Positions 1-11,074 are shown, counted from the stretch's first letter. The stretch is DNA of 64,000 nt from Scytalidium lignicola (GCA_002812745.2 NCSJ02000181.1:1-64000), one strand, 5' to 3'. Translations and numbers: made by a program. Notes: generated by a model from the sequence alone, not told the origin.

Positions 1-861
1 TATTCCCTATATAGTAGTAAAAATGGTAGTAAGAGTACTCAGTAAAATAACAGTGAAAAATGTGCAAAATGTGCGATTCATTGGAGGATTAAGTGTTTCC
101 TTACTAATTTGTATGTAAGCGCATGGTCCGTGGATGCCGTTATCGGCGTTGGGAGTAGATTTTGCAGCGGTCGGGAGTAGATTTAGCTGAGGCCAAAAAA
201 AATCCTTAATTAACTTTTTCTAATTTTAGCTAGCGGCAGTCGTAGCCAAGGAGTCGAAACTGGTTGCCTTATAACGTTATTTCATTTATCATCACTCTTA
301 CCATCGACTTACCCTTGCTCACTTTGACTTACCCAAACCTTACATTTCCGAATAGAAACAGATTTCCTTCATGTCAGGATTGGCGTGTGATAATCAGCTG
401 TTGAAGAGCTCAAAAAGGCCTCCTTTCCTAGTCAGAGGTCCTAAATCTATTCCTACTATACACTCATTCCCAGACAGTTATATCCCAGTCTACCTATCTT
501 CATGCATAGACTGTTACTTCCAAGTATTTTACACTATTTTTCGTGTTTTGACCGGACTATACTCTTTATAAATGGCTGTTTTTCTCTTGTCTTCACCTCT
601 TTCTCTCTTATCTTTTCGCCTATCTTCTCACACACCTCCTTATACATTACACATCTTTTTTACTCATATTCTATCCCTCTTCTCTTCTCTTTCCAAACAA
701 TACTTCTCTTATTTTCAAAAAGACCNTTTTTTCCTCGTTTCTACTCTAGATATCCACATCCACGCATGTATAACTCTGCAGGCCATAAACACAAAGCAGA
801 CAAAAAAATATTNAAAAAAGACTGAATCCAGACAAGCAAATAAAAGTAACCTTGAAGGATA
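1..861. other. Intergenic, pyrimidine-rich, no gene seen
   Basis: No convincing coding sequence. Two close copies of GGGAGTAGATTT lie near 151 and 173. From about 580 to 760 the plus strand is a long C/T-rich tract, as found in fungal promoters and 5' leaders, but I see no gene start attached to it. Short open frames here have serine/leucine-rich compositions produced by the C/T tract, so I do not call them. Confidence 0.4.
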
Positions 862-1974
862 AACTTTCCAAGGACAAATTCAAGATCGATAGTAATCTTA
901 TTCATAGAAAACTTAATNAAAAAAACTAGTCAACCATAGTATGACACGATGTGAGATTTTTGAGAAACGTATATTGTTAACATCATAAAGTCAAGTCCAG
1001 AATAACAAACACTAACATATCTGTCAGGTGACAAAGTGCATGGAGGGATATAAAGGCTCGCTCAGGGTATAATCTCCTTGCTAGTTATCATGCAGGAGGG
1101 TCACAGTTATAAAGCAAGGCTCTCTTGCATGTTACTCCAGGGGTTAGAGATTAACCTTTGTTTATTTCTCTTATGTATGTTAGTGAAGTCCTGCTAGTCA
1201 GCGACTACTCTTCCGTAAAAGTACAATATCAGTTTGTCAGGTGACATTTGCTACCAAGGAAATTGAGTCACGTGGCAAATGGCTAAAGGGAGTTGTACCC
1301 CTTTGGGTAACAGCCAAGCAGCTGCGAACTATAAGAATGGGTGTTCTCCCCTGAATATGAACATAGAGATTAATTTGTGTTCGAATATTAGTCTTTGAAA
1401 TACAAGTATTTTGGTTCATTTCACCTAAGCAGCTACTTAGCTGCTGATATATCTATTGTGCATTCGACTATTCTAGTGTTTCTTCACTCTGTGCAGTTAC
1501 CGCCTAACAGGCCAGTAGATTAGCAAACTCCATTCTAACTCGTTGCAATCTTTGATAATGATCTGGTAAATGTCTGTAGCTTTTTCTGTAACTCTTTCTT
1601 CTTCTACAAAGGTTTTCTCGCTGTCTGTCGTTTCTTCTTATCATACAACCTCAATGTTATAACTTCAGTCGACGATTTCCCAACATCGCAAATACCTTAT
1701 ACCAATGGTCATAAAGAATTTCAGTACCATAGTTTCTCCGGATACTAGTCTGGTATCGGTAGGCATTCCATGATAATTTCTAGGACAATTCATCTATACA
1801 CTTGTAAATCCCTTAGGTTGCCTTTAAGTTCTTTCTTAGTTGTACTACTAAGTCCTATTTATAGGAACAAATCCTTTAGGTTCTGCTAAATCTTGTTGTC
1901 CCCTTCTCATCATTCCAACCTTGACTACTACGCTTAACTGTAGGTTTCCACCNTTTTTTCTTGTGCTTGTCTGC
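862..1974. other. Downstream remnant of the Gag element, otherwise featureless
   Basis: This stretch lies downstream of the Gag relic on the minus strand. The Gag frame can be followed for some tens of codons past 1,975 and then dissolves; no reverse transcriptase or protease motif follows, so the element is truncated here. The 11-mer TGTCAGGTGAC occurs at 1,022 and 1,235, and a near-complement (GTCACCTGTCA) occurs near 63,952. I could not turn these into element ends. Confidence 0.35.
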
Positions 1975-3171
1975 CTAGTGTCCTAAGAGTCTACATTTGA
2001 AGCATAAATCCTTTTCTCTCCGCTTCTTAAGTTCTTTAGGCGATATTCCGTAGGAATTTCCCCTTTTCTTATAATCTTTCCTAGGCTTATTTCGATTGTT
2101 TTTTCTATAGGGCTTTCCTTTTTTGATAACGTCTAAATCTATAATCTCCTTGTCCTTTTTCCTATGATTATTTCGACGATTAAAGTATGATCCTCCTTTT
2201 TTGTCCAACGTTACTTTATACTATTAATTCCCTATCAAAATGGCTAAATCAATAAGCTTGTTGAACGTCTTAACGCTTAGTTGTCAGTATAGTTCTTCTT
2301 TGACTAAGTCCTTCAGACCGATCTTGAACTAGTGCATATAGGCTTTTCCCCCCTAATCGACTTGCACTTAATACTGTCGATAGACGGTAGTGTACTTATT
2401 TACGGTTTTGGTTTGCCTAAAGTATGTTAACTGTCTTTCAGCATTCCTTTTCTTATCAATGTCTCCAAACAACCTTTGTAGCTTCCCAACGTAATACGAC
2501 CATATGGTAACGACATTCCTTGTCTTTTTGTTGCTAATCGTTCCGTTGGTTCTAAACCAATCTTGGAGGTAAAGTTCAAACCAAGTAGCTACTGCTCCCT
2601 GTAAGTAAGTCAAAGCTTAAAGCATTTTCTGCTTGTCTTCTGGCATAACGTGATTATTCAGCGTAAAGTAAGTACCAACTTGCGTCAAATACGGTTTAAG
2701 CTTCCTCTGGTTACCTGTGAAAAAGTCAGGTTTAGCAACTTTGACCTCTCTTTGCAATGCCATAAGTTCTAGGTCTTCTTCAGCTTCTAGCTCTGGTTCA
2801 GGATCTAGTTTTAGGCTAAGTTCTCGAGGTGGTTTCTCGACTTCTTTGATCACTGGTAGTGATAGCACTGGCTTTTCCCCAGCTGCCCTTGACGATTCAC
2901 CAACAGCTGATCCTGCTAGTGATTGCACCATTTGCTTAAGTGGTATAACAACTTCTTCTAACACTCTGTCCTGGATGTCAGTATTCTCGACATTAAGATT
3001 CTCACTTGAGTCCTCCTGTTCTTCCTCAGATCTTTCCTCACTAGAACCTTCTTCGGGATTATCGTCAGAACCTTCCTTGGATACTTCTACAGACTCTTCT
3101 AAGTCTCCGCTAAAGCCTTCTGCGTCGTTGTTATCGTCACTGATTAATCTATATGTTTGCTCTTGACTCAT
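1975..3171 (-). mobile_element. gag: Truncated Ty3/Gypsy Gag with zinc knuckle
   Basis: One minus-strand frame runs from the ATG at 3,171 to about 1,975 (about 400 codons), broken by several stops that look like point mutations, for example at 2,614-2,616 and 2,365-2,367. The order is that of a fungal Ty3/Gypsy Gag. It starts with a very acidic Glu/Ser-rich N-terminus (residues ~10-70). A retrotransposon capsid domain follows, with motifs such as KPDFFTGNQRKLKPYLTQ and LQGAVATWFELYLQDW (from about residue 148). A Lys/Arg-rich linker then leads to a CCHC-like knuckle, CFKCRLLGH, near 1,975-2,005. The knuckle is interrupted by a stop directly after GH. Gag packages element RNA into virus-like particles; this copy cannot. 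Composition is far less AT-biased than the Gypsy relic at 57-63 kb, so it has been RIPped little. No pol follows. Confidence 0.85.
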
Positions 3172-3665
3172 TAAAGCATGTAGTGTTCAAAATGTTATAA
3201 AACTACGCCTTCTTCTTCACTAGAGGGCCAAGTTGGGTAAATGTCCAAGAATTGCACAGATAGTAACAAAGCTTGCAGAGGATACAGTCATGTATTAAGA
3301 ATAGATTACTATCCTCTGAATTGTAGCTTAGATTGAACACGAGGAGTCTACTCTCAGTATTCCTACAGTGTGCTTTATATAGCCAAGGAAATACAGTTAA
3401 ACCCCCTGGACCCCTTAGGTCCTTAGGTCCTTCACGTAACCACTAATTACTAAGTTCTCTATGTACGTCTCCTGACGTACCAAGCCTCAGGCCTACGCTA
3501 ATTAGCTTGTAAGGTCAATACTGTAACAGTATTTTAAAAATATAAGGNCATTATANTTTTTTTAAATCGTTAAACTCTTGTGAATTTAACTATGACTTTT
3601 TAACGATTAAAATAACTTCGTTGATTTATATACTTTATCTTATTATGTAACTACACTAACACACC
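3172..3665 (-). mobile_element. Possible 5' LTR and leader of the Gag element
   Basis: The region immediately upstream of the Gag start is where a leader and 5' LTR should lie. On the minus strand the sequence near 3,662 begins TGTTAGTGTAG, which fits an LTR start, and TATA-like runs follow. I found no second copy of this sequence in the window and no certain primer-binding site, so the boundaries are inferred from position only. A short duplication (CCTTAGGT, about 3,410-3,428) and several N characters beside homopolymers lie inside. Confidence 0.25.
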
Positions 3666-5404
3666 TCAATGCAAAGGAAAGATTATATAACTCGGTCACA
3701 TGACTCCGAGGTTGAGGCATCCCCCATCTCATATTGGGTGACCTACGGGGAAATTTCTTTAATGCGCCAAAATAATAAAAATACTCTGGTACAATATGGT
3801 TACTGTAACTTGAGCCACTTTGAAACCTCCCAATACGTGACGTTTGAGTCCTTGCCATAGTACATGACCGTATGTTAAATTTGTCCTTACGTTACCCGTA
3901 TCCGTACAATGAAAAGCTATAATTAAGCAATTGTTTTGGGAGTTAATTTGGGTACTCAAATCGGCCCCTTGTCCTATTCTAATTATAACCTTAGGAATCG
4001 ACAGAGAGTCGTACTTAATAGGATCCCTTAAATGAATAACGTAATTCCCGGTCCAGCCGTGCACCTGTCTACCAGCGCACTGAAATTAGCTCGCGACGTC
4101 TTACCCATGTGTGTGTGCGTCCGTACGTCTGCACGATGCACAGCTGTCTTGTATAGGTGTAGCCAGAAGTTCAACTTGCATTTACTCTTAGCAGGTGCTA
4201 AAAACTGCGTGAATGGTTGGTACCTTGAAACATCTTCGTTAGGGCCGCTGCTTTCGCTGCCTGACTTCGTTGATACTGTGGTATAACTCCGTACTGACCT
4301 AAAATACTGTAGTGGAATGACCCTGGATAGCTGTTCCTCTTCCACTCGGTAGTTCTGGGCAGGGGATACACTCCAAGGGTTTGATCCAGAACTGCCGAGA
4401 CAGGTTGGCCTACTCATCCTTCAACCATAAGTGCTTTTGCTCCCAGCGCTTGCAACGGTCGCAGGTCTCTAGTGCTATCTTCAGGTTCCGTTCGTCGATA
4501 GGGTGACTTATTTAAGCGAAGCCTTGTTAGTTAGGCTGTAACTAGGTGTAGGACGGAGCCGGGACAGGAATATACTCCGACGTGGTTCGTGCAACAGAAA
4601 GGGCAGTGGTTTTCGAAAGCCATGCACGTCTTGTCTCACAGGATGAAGTTGTTTACACTAGCGATTATCCGGCTATAAGTGATGACAAAATACAATTATT
4701 CAGAACGCCAGCACAGTAGGCTGATATGTCTTCGGTAGTGTTGAGGCTGCTAATGTTTCGTGAATTATAAGATTCAGGAACGCCTTTTGCTTGAAATCCA
4801 ATCACGTGCTTGCATAAAGGTTAATCTCTGTCATCGCGACGGACAATAATCAGTCTATTATATCATCAACCTCCTTCGATTCGAGAGAATGTACTGGAGG
4901 CTTATAATACGAACAAGAGTGAAGGGAGTAATGCATGAGCAAATCGGGAACCGCTAGCCGGACGTGTTAATCCTGTTACTGGACAGTTATTAGATAGAGA
5001 GGAGAGGGTGAAGGAATAGCAAGGCTGTTTACATCTTGTCTTCGGACGTATACAAAGTCTCTGCAAGCTAGCTGACGTATTCAGAAGTAGGTACTACAAT
5101 GATCAATGTCATGAGTATGGATTTGTTTGTGTGAACTGCGAGGACAATTCAAACGTGATTTTCGAGGAGGCTAATCTGAGAAGGCTAGGGTTTAGGTGGT
5201 GTTGAGGTGGAGAGTACCAATGAGTAGCAAAAGAAGTGTCTGGATTCTTGATCAAAGCTACCGCGATAGGGAAGAGATATGGAAGACCGGCCTTCACAAA
5301 GAGAACGACATTAAGGAGTACTCTATTCCCTTCGAGATTTCAGTACACAATACTATCCTTTCCCCTCTTTGGTGACGTTTCTGTCTCGGTCCGCGGTGCG
5401 AAGT
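3666..5404. other. Non-RIPped intergenic region; one doubtful ORF
   Basis: GC content is normal for the first 10 kb. The only long open frame is on the minus strand, 4,028-4,417 (129 codons, ATG start). Its product is Ser/Thr-rich with no domain I recognise, and the opposite strand is open too, so I do not call it a gene. From 4,420 to 5,400 I see no coding signal, tRNA or repeat. Confidence 0.35.
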
Positions 5405-5734
5405 TCAATGTTGGAGGTACCTCTGAACTCCTTCCATGGTCGTCGGGTCACTCTCCTGGGCCTGCTCATCAACAGCCCCTCTGCTCTCTCCCCAACCGAA
5501 AAGCTTTCCAATGGCCCAAGTGGTAGCTGCTCCAATCCCTAGTGCCAAAGCCCCGCCGACCAGAATTGCAACATCTCCATCACTCTTCGCATCTGTCACA
5601 GGTGGCTCTTTCTTCTCTTCTTTCCTGAAGCTAAACAGTGATATGTCCAAGTTGTTGTTATTAAGGCTTCCATTGCCGGAACCGCTGCCATGTCCTACCG
5701 TCAGTGCTATGTTGTGATTGTTGCTGAAAGCCAT
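5405..5734 (-). CDS. Small one-pass membrane protein, Asn/Gly-rich N-terminus
   Basis: The ATG at 5,734 has a strong context (A at -3, G at +4) and opens a 109-codon frame. The frame stays open further upstream but without another good ATG, so this start was chosen. Residues ~4-30 are rich in Asn, Gly and Ser (NNHNIALTVGHGSGSGNG). A charged stretch (FRKEEKKE) follows. Then comes one hydrophobic, glycine-rich segment of about 20 residues (GDVAILVGGALALGIGAATT) with GxxxG spacing, ending in a short acidic tail. This predicts a single-pass membrane protein or membrane-inserting helix. I do not recognise a family. It lies on the same strand as, and about 450 bases downstream of, the damaged gene at 6,190-7,052, which also carries a glycine-rich hydrophobic segment. 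A GTACCT donor near the end could extend the gene by an intron. An alternative is that this is an exon of a larger gene. Confidence 0.45.
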   Translation of the reverse strand: MAFSNNHNIALTVGHGSGSGNGSLNNNNLDISLFSFRKEEKKEPPVTDAKSDGDVAILVGGALALGIGAATTWAIGKLFGWGESRGAVDEQAQESDPTTMEGVQRYLQH

Positions 5735-6189
5735 GTTCGATGTCAATGTAGATTCGCGAAATGCTGTGTTCAGGATATAGGAGTTGTGACTAGCTTGTCT
5801 CAGCAAATGCAGAACGCCATGATGTTGACAGTAGATACAAGTATATACTTACAACGACNTTTTTTGGCAGCTGTTTGAGTTACCTAGTGAATGCGTGGTT
5901 TTGGAGAGAAGGCTACCGCCTGACTTTTACTTGCATTTCTGAGGCTACTCTATTTATAGTTCATGCACATGCGCCTGACCTGTACAATGCTTGATCAGCT
6001 ATGTTTATATTTTCATTTATTTAATTAAAGGTAGCTATTTAAATTCTAATTGCATTGGTGGATAGAAGGGTTGATCTGAGAGGAGATTGGAACAGCCAGC
6101 ACAGATTCTTTATATTAACTCAACGTATTTCAATAGATCAGTGCATTAAACTATGTTCCTTTACTTCTAACAGGAAAACCCAAGTCATA

Positions 6190-7052
6190 TTAAGGCATGC
6201 TAGTAGAAAAGTAACTTGTCCACCACAACAATTGAAATTTTGTGCTTTTGAGAGCATCCCTGTCCGTTTCGTCCAAAGTATCCCCCCGCGCTCTCTTGTA
6301 TAATCGCTTAACGGCCGGTCTACACCAGTTGATAGAGCCGAACCAAGCTGTCCTGTAGGCCATATATCCTGCAGACGTTCCAAGTGCAACGATTGAGGTT
6401 CCCTAGGCAACTTTTGCTCCTGTACTTTTGCTATGTTCTAAGAGCTTTACAGCAACCACCCTAGCGCAGTCGTTAGTCTTGAAACATGAGGAGGGCACCA
6501 CCTCTATGAGTAAGGGCTGATGGGAAGAGGAGATGACACACAAAACCACAATAATGCCATAGAATGTTGTTAACCCTTTCTCTGACTTGCCGCACATGTG
6601 TTCTAGCAAGCCGCTGAGGAGGTCCAACTCGTTCAGGAGATTGTCTCGAGCGGCTTTGAAATCCCAGAATGACCGAGGTGCTTCGGGCTAGCTCTGCAAA
6701 ACTGTATACTATCAGCAAGGCTTGGTTTCGGAATAGCGACACTTCAGGTGCAAAGCTCACCAAGGTCTAGGGATTGCGATTCCGCAAGTCCTGCATCCTG
6801 TCTCACAACCTCGCAATAGTAAAGATATTCGTCCAAATGAAAGATTGCAGATCGCTTGATGAATTCAAAGTAGCGCCATACTTCCTTGTCGTTCAGAGCA
6901 GAAAGATCTTCTTGTTGTCCAGGAACATGGGCACCAGTCCCCTCAGCCGCGTTTCCAACTTGCTGCTGAGCTAGTGAGCGTGTCGCGGGTAGAAGGGCTC
7001 GCGACTCTTGCTCCTCAGAGTTGTAATCGTCCAGAGTCTCTGGGTATGACAT
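6190..7052 (-). pseudogene. Two-exon gene with one internal TAG; helical protein with hydrophobic segment
   Basis: Exon 1 runs from the ATG at 7,052 (context ACCATCATG) to 6,761. An 80-nt intron follows at 6,760-6,681, GTGAGC...AG with a CTGAT branch-like site. Exon 2 runs 6,680-6,190 and ends in TAA. The joined length is exactly 261 codons, which supports the splice model. A single in-frame TAG at 6,405-6,403 interrupts it; CAG to TAG is the change RIP makes. The acidic, Gln/Ser-rich N-terminus (~60 residues) is followed by helical, aromatic-rich segments (EVWRYFEFIKRSAIFHLDEY; LLNELDLLSGLLEHMCGK). Just after the stop comes a glycine/alanine-rich hydrophobic stretch (GTSIVALGTSAGYMAYRTAW) and then a basic region. 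I recognise no family. It is divergently transcribed from the gene at 7,635, with which it shares the hydrophobic-segment layout. Confidence 0.5.
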
Positions 7053-7634
7053 GATGGTCAAGGAGAAAGAGAGGACAGAAGCAGCCAGGCTGAGAAGAGT
7101 TGAGAGCGCACTAAAATACAGCCAAGGAAGATAGTGCAAAGTGTGGTGTGTCGCCGTGTTTCAAGCGGCTTGTCAGTAAATGGGTTTACCGAGAACATTT
7201 CACAGCCTACCATCTTCACCCCTTGGACAACACAAAGCTTTTGGCAATTCTGCAAACAGCCAAGAAAATTCTGAAATTTTACTATTGCTATGCATATGAC
7301 ATACATTGCTAAGGAAAATCTGAATTCTTCAAAGCTTGTTGTTGTTGTTGTGATGAAATTTCACTTCTTTTGCCTTGTGTAACCTGTTTCTGTAGTGTTG
7401 TGAGTTTTAACCTTGAGTAGGCTCTTTCTCCCCCAACGCGATTACTGTATAAACATAGCAGATTATTATGCCTTTCGGTATGCCTTGGCGGTTAGCTAAA
7501 GCCTGGCGAAGCCTGGCAGTGAACGACTGATAGTCGAGCCTTACCTACAAATCAAGTCGGAATTTTGGGAGAAAGGGCTCGACTCTTTCTCCCACTTCAC
7601 TTCACACTGACACGAAAATCGAACGACAATCGAC
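7053..7634. promoter_or_regulatory. Divergent promoter between two damaged genes
   Basis: The 582 bases separate the two outward-facing starts at 7,052 (minus) and 7,635 (plus). They contain a short GTT microsatellite near 7,328, the repeated element CTCTTTCTCCC at about 7,425 and 7,581, and a C/T-rich leader directly before the plus-strand ATG, as is usual in filamentous fungi. No TATA box is certain. Function is inferred from position. Confidence 0.4.
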
Positions 7635-9419
7635 ATGTCCCTACCAAATCGCGGTCGAATTACCTTGTGTCTTGAGTACTGGCACCAAAGCCCGGTAGGA
7701 GCCTCAGTACAGCACCATGTCTCCTTACATGGATTCTTCAGAGATTATCTGACACTTCTCACCAACTCAACAACATTGAGCTATCCATGGGATTGTCGAC
7801 TTGTTCGCCTAGAGTATAGCACAAACCAACCTCGACGAATTATTCCAGTTCGAGTATGGCGTTGTTTCGATTCTCAGTTTGCACGTAGAAAGGAGTAAAC
7901 TAATACTGTGCGCAAGTCTACTTTGTGCACCGTCACTATACTGCCGACAACGCCGAAGCGTCGTCACAATGCAGGGATCTATGGGACAAGATTAATGGAC
8001 TCAAAGGGAGCCAAGAGTTTCGCAACCTTTTTGGCAGCCCGATGATCGCCATCAATATGTACCCGGTTGGATTGGCGGAGCCGTGGGCAAAAGACTACAC
8101 CTTCGGGATGGTAGTGCAGAACTTGGGAGTTGAACCAAACCATATTGTCCATGTTGCGGAGAACTCGCTCGATTTCCTCGCAGATAGCGCGTGAGTGTCC
8201 TGGTTGGGACTGACCTTGCAACGCTCCAGGAGGACGAGGACTAATATACTTGTAGCGTCCTTGCAGCCGACGTACTTCGACTTGTTGGTAGGTACACCGC
8301 AATAGCATTGAATGCTCTATCCAGCTCTCATGTACCGAGATCTGCTCACGACAAGTTGGTGAGAGTGGTGCAGATATCCGATGATATTGGGAATACGGTG
8401 CGTAACTACACTCACGAAGCTACTCTTATCCTGCTGAACTTCCAAGATGCGAAACACCTGGAATTCATACCAAAACAATCAAGTGAGCGAGAAAGTAACG
8501 CTTCAACGAATTGCAGAAGCCACTGTGAAGGCCAAACGCCTATTTGATGAATCATATACTGCTGCGGTATCTCGGGTCAGCACAGTTTGTAAGAGCGAGA
8601 GTGAGTTTTATATTTCTCTTACTCCTTGATACTCATTTGAAGACATTTTCCGGGTAAAAAAGAACATCAATAACCATGCATTTCAGATCTTACTGGCGAA
8701 CAGGTTATGGAAGCTATAGTAGCCGTCCGAAAGATGACCTTAATGTACCCGGCCGTAGCTGATAGCTCCCGCAACATGATTTCATGCCTCAAGACTAAGA
8801 AAAGGGGAACAAACACAAAAGTAGGAGCTGTCGCAATAGTTGGTGGCCTCGTTGCTGTTTACGCAACTGCGTTCTTTTTCGGCCCTGCTGGGTAGGCTGC
8901 AGCTGGTATCTACAGCTGGGTGACAACTACTGGTGCTACTGGTACAGCTCTTGCAGTAGGTGGCACCGTGGGCGGCGTGGCTTCTGCTGGTGCACTGGGT
9001 ACCCTGGCTGTGAAGGTGCCTTAGGAGGGTGCTCGATTTGAAAAGAGTATACTCTGAAGCTGTCTTCTTCTCAACTTATTACTAACTAGTTCACCTGTAC
9101 AGTCCAACAACAAAGGCAAGACCTCCGGAAGGTAATGATGAAGCTGTCATTCTACTTAGCAGCTGGATGGCTAGAGAACATCTGGAAAATGAAATTTCTG
9201 GGTATATCAGAAAGAGAAAAGGAGGAATATCTAGTAAGCCTGGGAGTTGATCCATTGTACTTCGGGATAAAGGAGTACAGACTTGCTCTACTTCGAGATT
9301 CGCTCAAAGAGTTCAAATTGAGACATGTTGAATTGATGGAATCCTTCACAGGTCTGTATAAGAATCTGGGGGTGTCGACTGAAATTGAATATCGAGAGCC
9401 AACAACAGCCTTAACATGA
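7635..9419 (+). pseudogene. Six-exon gene with two internal TAG stops; helical protein with glycine-rich membrane segment
   Basis: Likely exons are 7,635-7,884, 7,917-8,190, 8,256-8,397, 8,447-8,600, 8,687-9,046 and 9,103-9,419. The introns start GTGAGT, GTGCGT, GTGAGT and GTATAC, end in AG, and phases match at each junction. The joined length is 499 codons. The first intron would be only 32 nt (GTAGAA...CAAG, branch CTAAT), so exon 1 is the weak part and may be a separate or misjoined piece. TAG codons at 8,893 and 9,022 break exon 5; both would be CAG before a RIP-type change. The predicted protein is mostly helical. Residues coded at about 8,820-9,012 form a strongly hydrophobic, Gly/Ala-rich region (VGAVAIVGGLVAVYATAFFF, then more after the stop), and the last exon codes a charged helical tail. 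A helical bundle flanking a glycine-rich hydrophobic hairpin resembles membrane-acting proteins in general shape only. I recognise no family. Confidence 0.5.
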
Positions 9420-9538
9420 AGGGTTAATTCAAAGAAATAGCTTTCCATCTGTACACACTTCTCTTGATTTGATAGGCTTAATTTGATTGACTCTTAGAAT
9501 AGATACATGTTCTCAATTGAGNAAATTTTCAAAATAGC

Positions 9539-10187
9539 TTATATCTGAGATGTGAAAAAGTCCATTAGAAGAGCCTGCCACACCAAGCAGTAGCCTGGCT
9601 TGTTAAAAGCGCCAACCCCTACATATACCTTTCCAGTTTTATCGAATTTCAGGAAGAGTTCTAATTTATTATGACTTTTTGATGCATATTTGTGATCAAA
9701 TTGGTCACATACCATAATCCTGCTGCAATTACCGATTTTATGGTAATGTACGACTTGATCTCGCAGAAACGGGCGACGGTTAGCAATGGATTCCATGCGA
9801 GAATTTGGCAAATGCGAGACGATTGGTTCAATGCTGGCTTGAATGCGAATTTGGATACTTTTTGTTTGCGATTTTCGTACCAGCTGTCATAACCCTCAAT
9901 ACAACCGAGTTGCGTCCATATTGCCTGGTCTTGCATGAATGATACCTTGCCTAGGAGAGGCATAGAACGTTGTATACCCATCCTCTAGTGTAATCATATT
10001 GCTGAAATGATTCCACCTTGTCTCATATGAGTGGTAACATATTCGTGAGGAGTGCCAGACGTTGACACCTAAGATTTGTACTATCGTTCTTTCGGACTTT
10101 TGAAAACAATACAAAATCGCTTGTCAATTGCCATTACGGAGCAATGTTGTATGTATTTGGATATAGTTTCTTGCAGTAGAGAGAGGT
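9539..10187 (-). pseudogene. Degraded single-frame gene, unrecognised
   Basis: On the minus strand one frame can be read from just below a TAA at 10,187-10,189 down to the TAA at 9,539. Three TGA stops interrupt it (10,126-10,124, 9,898-9,896 and 9,889-9,887). In each case a CGA arginine codon would restore sense, which suggests C-to-T mutation. Readable segments include AILYCFQKSERTIVQILGVN, ITLEDGYTTFYASPRQGIIH, LELFLKFDKTGKVYVG and AFNKPGYCLVWQALLMDFF. The alternation of short hydrophobic and aromatic strands suggests a beta-rich fold. I do not recognise the family, and a lectin-like propeller is only one idea. No intron is needed to join the parts. A start codon was not found. Confidence 0.45.
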
Positions 10188-10189
10188 TA

Positions 10190-10571
10190 AATGAGTGATT
10201 AACAGATTGAGGCCATGTGTTCGCATACGATGAGGTTAATTTGTGAAGTTCGGTAAGTGGGAGGTGCGGCTCTACCTGACGGGGGTCCAGAATTGGCGCC
10301 GAAAGAATCCTTGCTCCAATTTTAGCTCCGGGCAGGTCATAGCCTTCCGCTGAGCCTGGCTCAAGTTTCGCTCACCCATAACTCACACCAAAGCAGCAAC
10401 AGCTCAGGTCTAAAGACGGAAATGGAAAATACTCATATCGAGATTCCGATATCGAATTACCTGTTATAATGCCTCTTGAGCGCTGTCACATCCCTTTCTT
10501 GGGCGAGCAGAATAAACAAGAATATTAACCAAGATATTTCCTCTATTTAACTTTAATGTTATACAAATAAG
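10190..10571. other. Intergenic transition into the AT-rich isochore
   Basis: The block at about 10,250-10,400 still has normal GC (it includes GACGGGGGTCCAG). From about 10,480 the sequence turns AT-rich. I see no gene. Confidence 0.35.
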
Positions 10572-11074
10572 CTAACGTAATTCATGCGTCACAGCGAGCT
10601 CTTTTGGATATGGCGCAAACTGTCCCAGTTTAGCCTTACAAATTGTAGATTTGTTCATGTCATCTAAGCTGAAGACTATTAGAGTCCTGTAAAACCCTAC
10701 TTCAATGCTTGAAAGTTCTGTGCCAATTACCGTAAAATCTTTGTTACAAAAACTCAAGGATGAACCTGAGACCTTTAATTAAGCTGAGAATAGACTTAAT
10801 AACCTAGTACTATTTACTGCTCTTACTTCTACAGGGCTTGTCACTTCCACTCCAGCAAACCTTAAATGCAGGAATTATCAAGTGTAGCTTTTACTCTGTT
10901 AGCTTCTAGTGCTTCTGGTATCTGTACATTAAGCTGACCGAAATCTACTTCCTTAGTAAGAGAACTGGTTAAATATGACTCTGCTAGTGCAGATGCTAGA
11001 GGGAAAAGTACTCTAGCTAAATGTGGATGTGTTTGCTTGATGTGTTTGTGTAATAATAGAAGATCTTCATCCAA
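10572..11074 (-). pseudogene. Degraded gene in two frames, unrecognised
   Basis: Two minus-strand segments read as one protein with a frame change near 10,860. The upstream part, 11,074-10,862, contains LLLLHKHIKQTHPHLARVLF and VDFGQLNVQIPEALEANR. The downstream part, about 10,850-10,572, contains TSPVEVRAVNST, FTVIGTELSSIEVGFYRTL and KLGQFAPYPKELAVTHELR, with one stop near 10,780. Amino-acid composition is protein-like and much richer than random AT-rich translation, so I take it as a true relic. The frame change may be a lost intron boundary or an indel. No family recognised. Confidence 0.4.

Noticed and set aside
502..862. Two overlapping plus-strand ORFs
   Set aside because: Products are Ser/Leu/Phe low complexity from a C/T-rich tract and contain N; most likely a leader or promoter tract.
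2717..3166. 149-codon plus-strand ORF, Ser-rich
   Set aside because: Exact antisense of the acidic Gag N-terminus; Glu/Asp codons read backwards give Ser and Leu.
4028..4417. 129-codon minus-strand ORF with ATG
   Set aside because: No recognisable domain, biased composition and an open opposite strand; left as unannotated intergenic sequence.
6473..6763. 96-codon minus-strand ORF overlapping the 6.2-7.05-kb gene
   Set aside because: It continues exon 1 through the GTGAGC donor into another frame; the spliced model gives an exact codon count and better composition.
7979..8308. 109-codon minus-strand ORF
   Set aside because: Antisense to exons 2-3 of the spliced plus-strand gene, which has matching splice sites and phases.
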